DNA from: Trichinella spiralis
Lineage: Eukaryota > Nematoda > Enoplea > Trichinellida > Trichinellidae
Direction: 5' to 3'
Length of the DNA: 64,000 nt
Assembly (NCBI GenBank): GCA_000181795.3
Contig: CM012953.1
Location: forward strand, 13,460,838-13,524,837
Shown: positions 62,818 through 64,000 of the stretch, one piece after another
Layout of the letters: each line of letters begins with the position of its first letter
Numbering within the stretch: position 1 is the stretch's first letter
Program-made: the position numbers and the translations under genes
The notes under the pieces: model-generated
Told to the model about the DNA's origin: nothing
What the model saw: only the letters and a program-made list of their open reading frames with translations
Databases searched by the model: none

Positions 62818-64000
62818 AGCAACAATTCCGGGAAATAAAGAATTTTATGTAAAAAATCTACAGTCTGGCGCAACAGTGCTAAATTATCCCGAAAAGCAGA
62901 CAACGTTGGCGTATATGCAGTTGTTGAAAGTTAAAACAAAAGAAAAAATAAAAGACAAGAGAAAGGTAGAAGTAGCAATTTCAAGGAAATATTTTGACCA
63001 ATGAAACGTCAGAATTGAATAATCATTCCAGGAAATGCTTGTCAAAGTGACATTTCATTTGCTGAACATTACTATTGGCTGATAGCATGTATAAAAGCAG
63101 GGCGCATTTGAAGCTCACGCAGAAGCGCAGGCGGATGGCGTTCAGACTGGTTGTTGCTTCGCAACCGCTAGTTTTAATAGGCCATTTGTCATGCAGTGTT
63201 TAAAAATAAAATTGGACCACACAAGATAGATAAAAGAAATTCTGCTGTTTCTGTGGAAAGTGTATAACTGCTTCAACTTTGAAATGGATTTGTACGTTAT
63301 TTGATATATTTCAAAAAAGTATAATAAAAGGAAGAATTAACTTCATGAACATATTAAAAAGGTTTTTGGCAATGAAGATCTCGAATAAGAAATCAGCAAC
63401 ATAAGGACACTGGCAGCTGAACACTTGAAATTCAGTTTATTGCAGAAGAAGAAAAAGAAATTGCAATATAATATGGAACCAGGAAGTTATAAATTATGCC
63501 CTATTTCAGAATAGGTGAATTTCATATTCCCATTTATGAGAAGGAAATTCTAATATATTCAACTTTGTTTTAATTGGATGGATGAAATTAAAATTGAACT
63601 ATAAATGAACGGTCAAGAAACAATGTTGATTTCTTTCATATGATCAGCAGGCGTCTACTGCTTCTGGAAAGTCACATAATTCTGTGGTTTTCATATTTAT
63701 GATCCCATCGACGATTTGAAAGGAAAGGTTAAAAAGTTCTCTAAAATCTGCACAGCAGCATCATCATCAACTTTGATCCATTCAATACCACAACGTTTCA
63801 AACACTCGATTCTGAGTTCCTGTGTGAACGTGAATTGCTAAGAGTCAGAACTACTCTTGAAATTGAAAATAATGTAGAAGCCATTGTCAAGGCAACGTCA
63901 GCAATTTAAAAGAATGAAGAAAACAGTCAAGAAATAAGCAACGAATATGGAACTGCAGGGACCATGCCTGCACAAGGCCACAGCTGTTCCTTCAATGGAC
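62818..64000 (+). mobile_element. Degenerate retroelement-like relic, plus-strand copy, truncated by window end
   Basis: Matches the minus-strand relic at 59.9-60.8 kb in inverted orientation through the segments cgtcagaattg (63008), gtgacatttcatt (63040), tataaaagca (~63091) and tttttggcaatgaaga (63362). Frames are interrupted by stops. Near 63970 a degenerate Cys/His-rich stretch may be the remnant of a gag zinc knuckle. The copy continues beyond the window. Confidence 0.5.

Noticed and set aside
62711-63004. 97-codon open frame on the plus strand
   Set aside because: It overlaps the repeat block shared with 61950-62115 and precedes the relic's promoter-like segment. The translation has no domain, so it is probably incidental.

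Overview
This is a eukaryotic, strongly AT-rich metazoan window. Genes are spliced, mostly with short introns, and separated by long AT-rich deserts. Gene content is conserved animal machinery (Derlin, PRMT9, MKLP1/KIF23-type kinesin, LIM-only factor, UBTD, eIF4E) plus three deeply conserved bilaterian microRNAs. Two tandem genes begin right after a pyrimidine-AG acceptor, and Leu codons are TTG-rich. These traits would fit a nematode, perhaps an early-branching (enoplean, Trichinella-like) one, but that assignment is inference; another ecdysozoan is possible.

Layout: 1-5.2 kb holds three tightly spaced plus-strand genes (3' part of a Derlin-2-like gene, a PRMT9-like methyltransferase, a coiled-coil protein), possibly one trans-spliced transcription unit. 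6.27-10.25 kb is a minus-strand, many-exon MKLP1/ZEN-4-type kinesin. 10.3-16.9 kb is AT-rich with one clear MITE-like element. 16.9-20.1 kb is a minus-strand LMO1/2/3-type LIM-only gene with a 2.6-kb intron, followed by an 11-kb desert. 31.1-32.9 kb is a UBTD gene. 35-39.4 kb has a few coding-like exons I cannot identify. 54.96-56.53 kb is a minus-strand eIF4E-family gene. 58.9-64 kb is a graveyard of diverged repeats, including an inverted pair of promoter-plus-gag-like relics.

The main discovery is between 40.6 and 51.7 kb: the ancestral bilaterian miR-100 / let-7 / miR-125(lin-4) cluster, in canonical order, all on the plus strand, spread over 11 kb. Each hairpin has the expected arm pairing. 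Mature miR-100 and let-7 match the bilaterian sequences, and miR-125 differs at one position. Strong 5' splice-site matches lie shortly downstream of each hairpin, and TATA-containing core-promoter candidates lie before let-7 (49370) and between miR-100 and let-7 (43527). This suggests a long spliced host transcript with internal promoters. The cluster region is also unusually dense in simple repeats. In Caenorhabditis these three families are unlinked, so an intact cluster would be informative if the host is a nematode.
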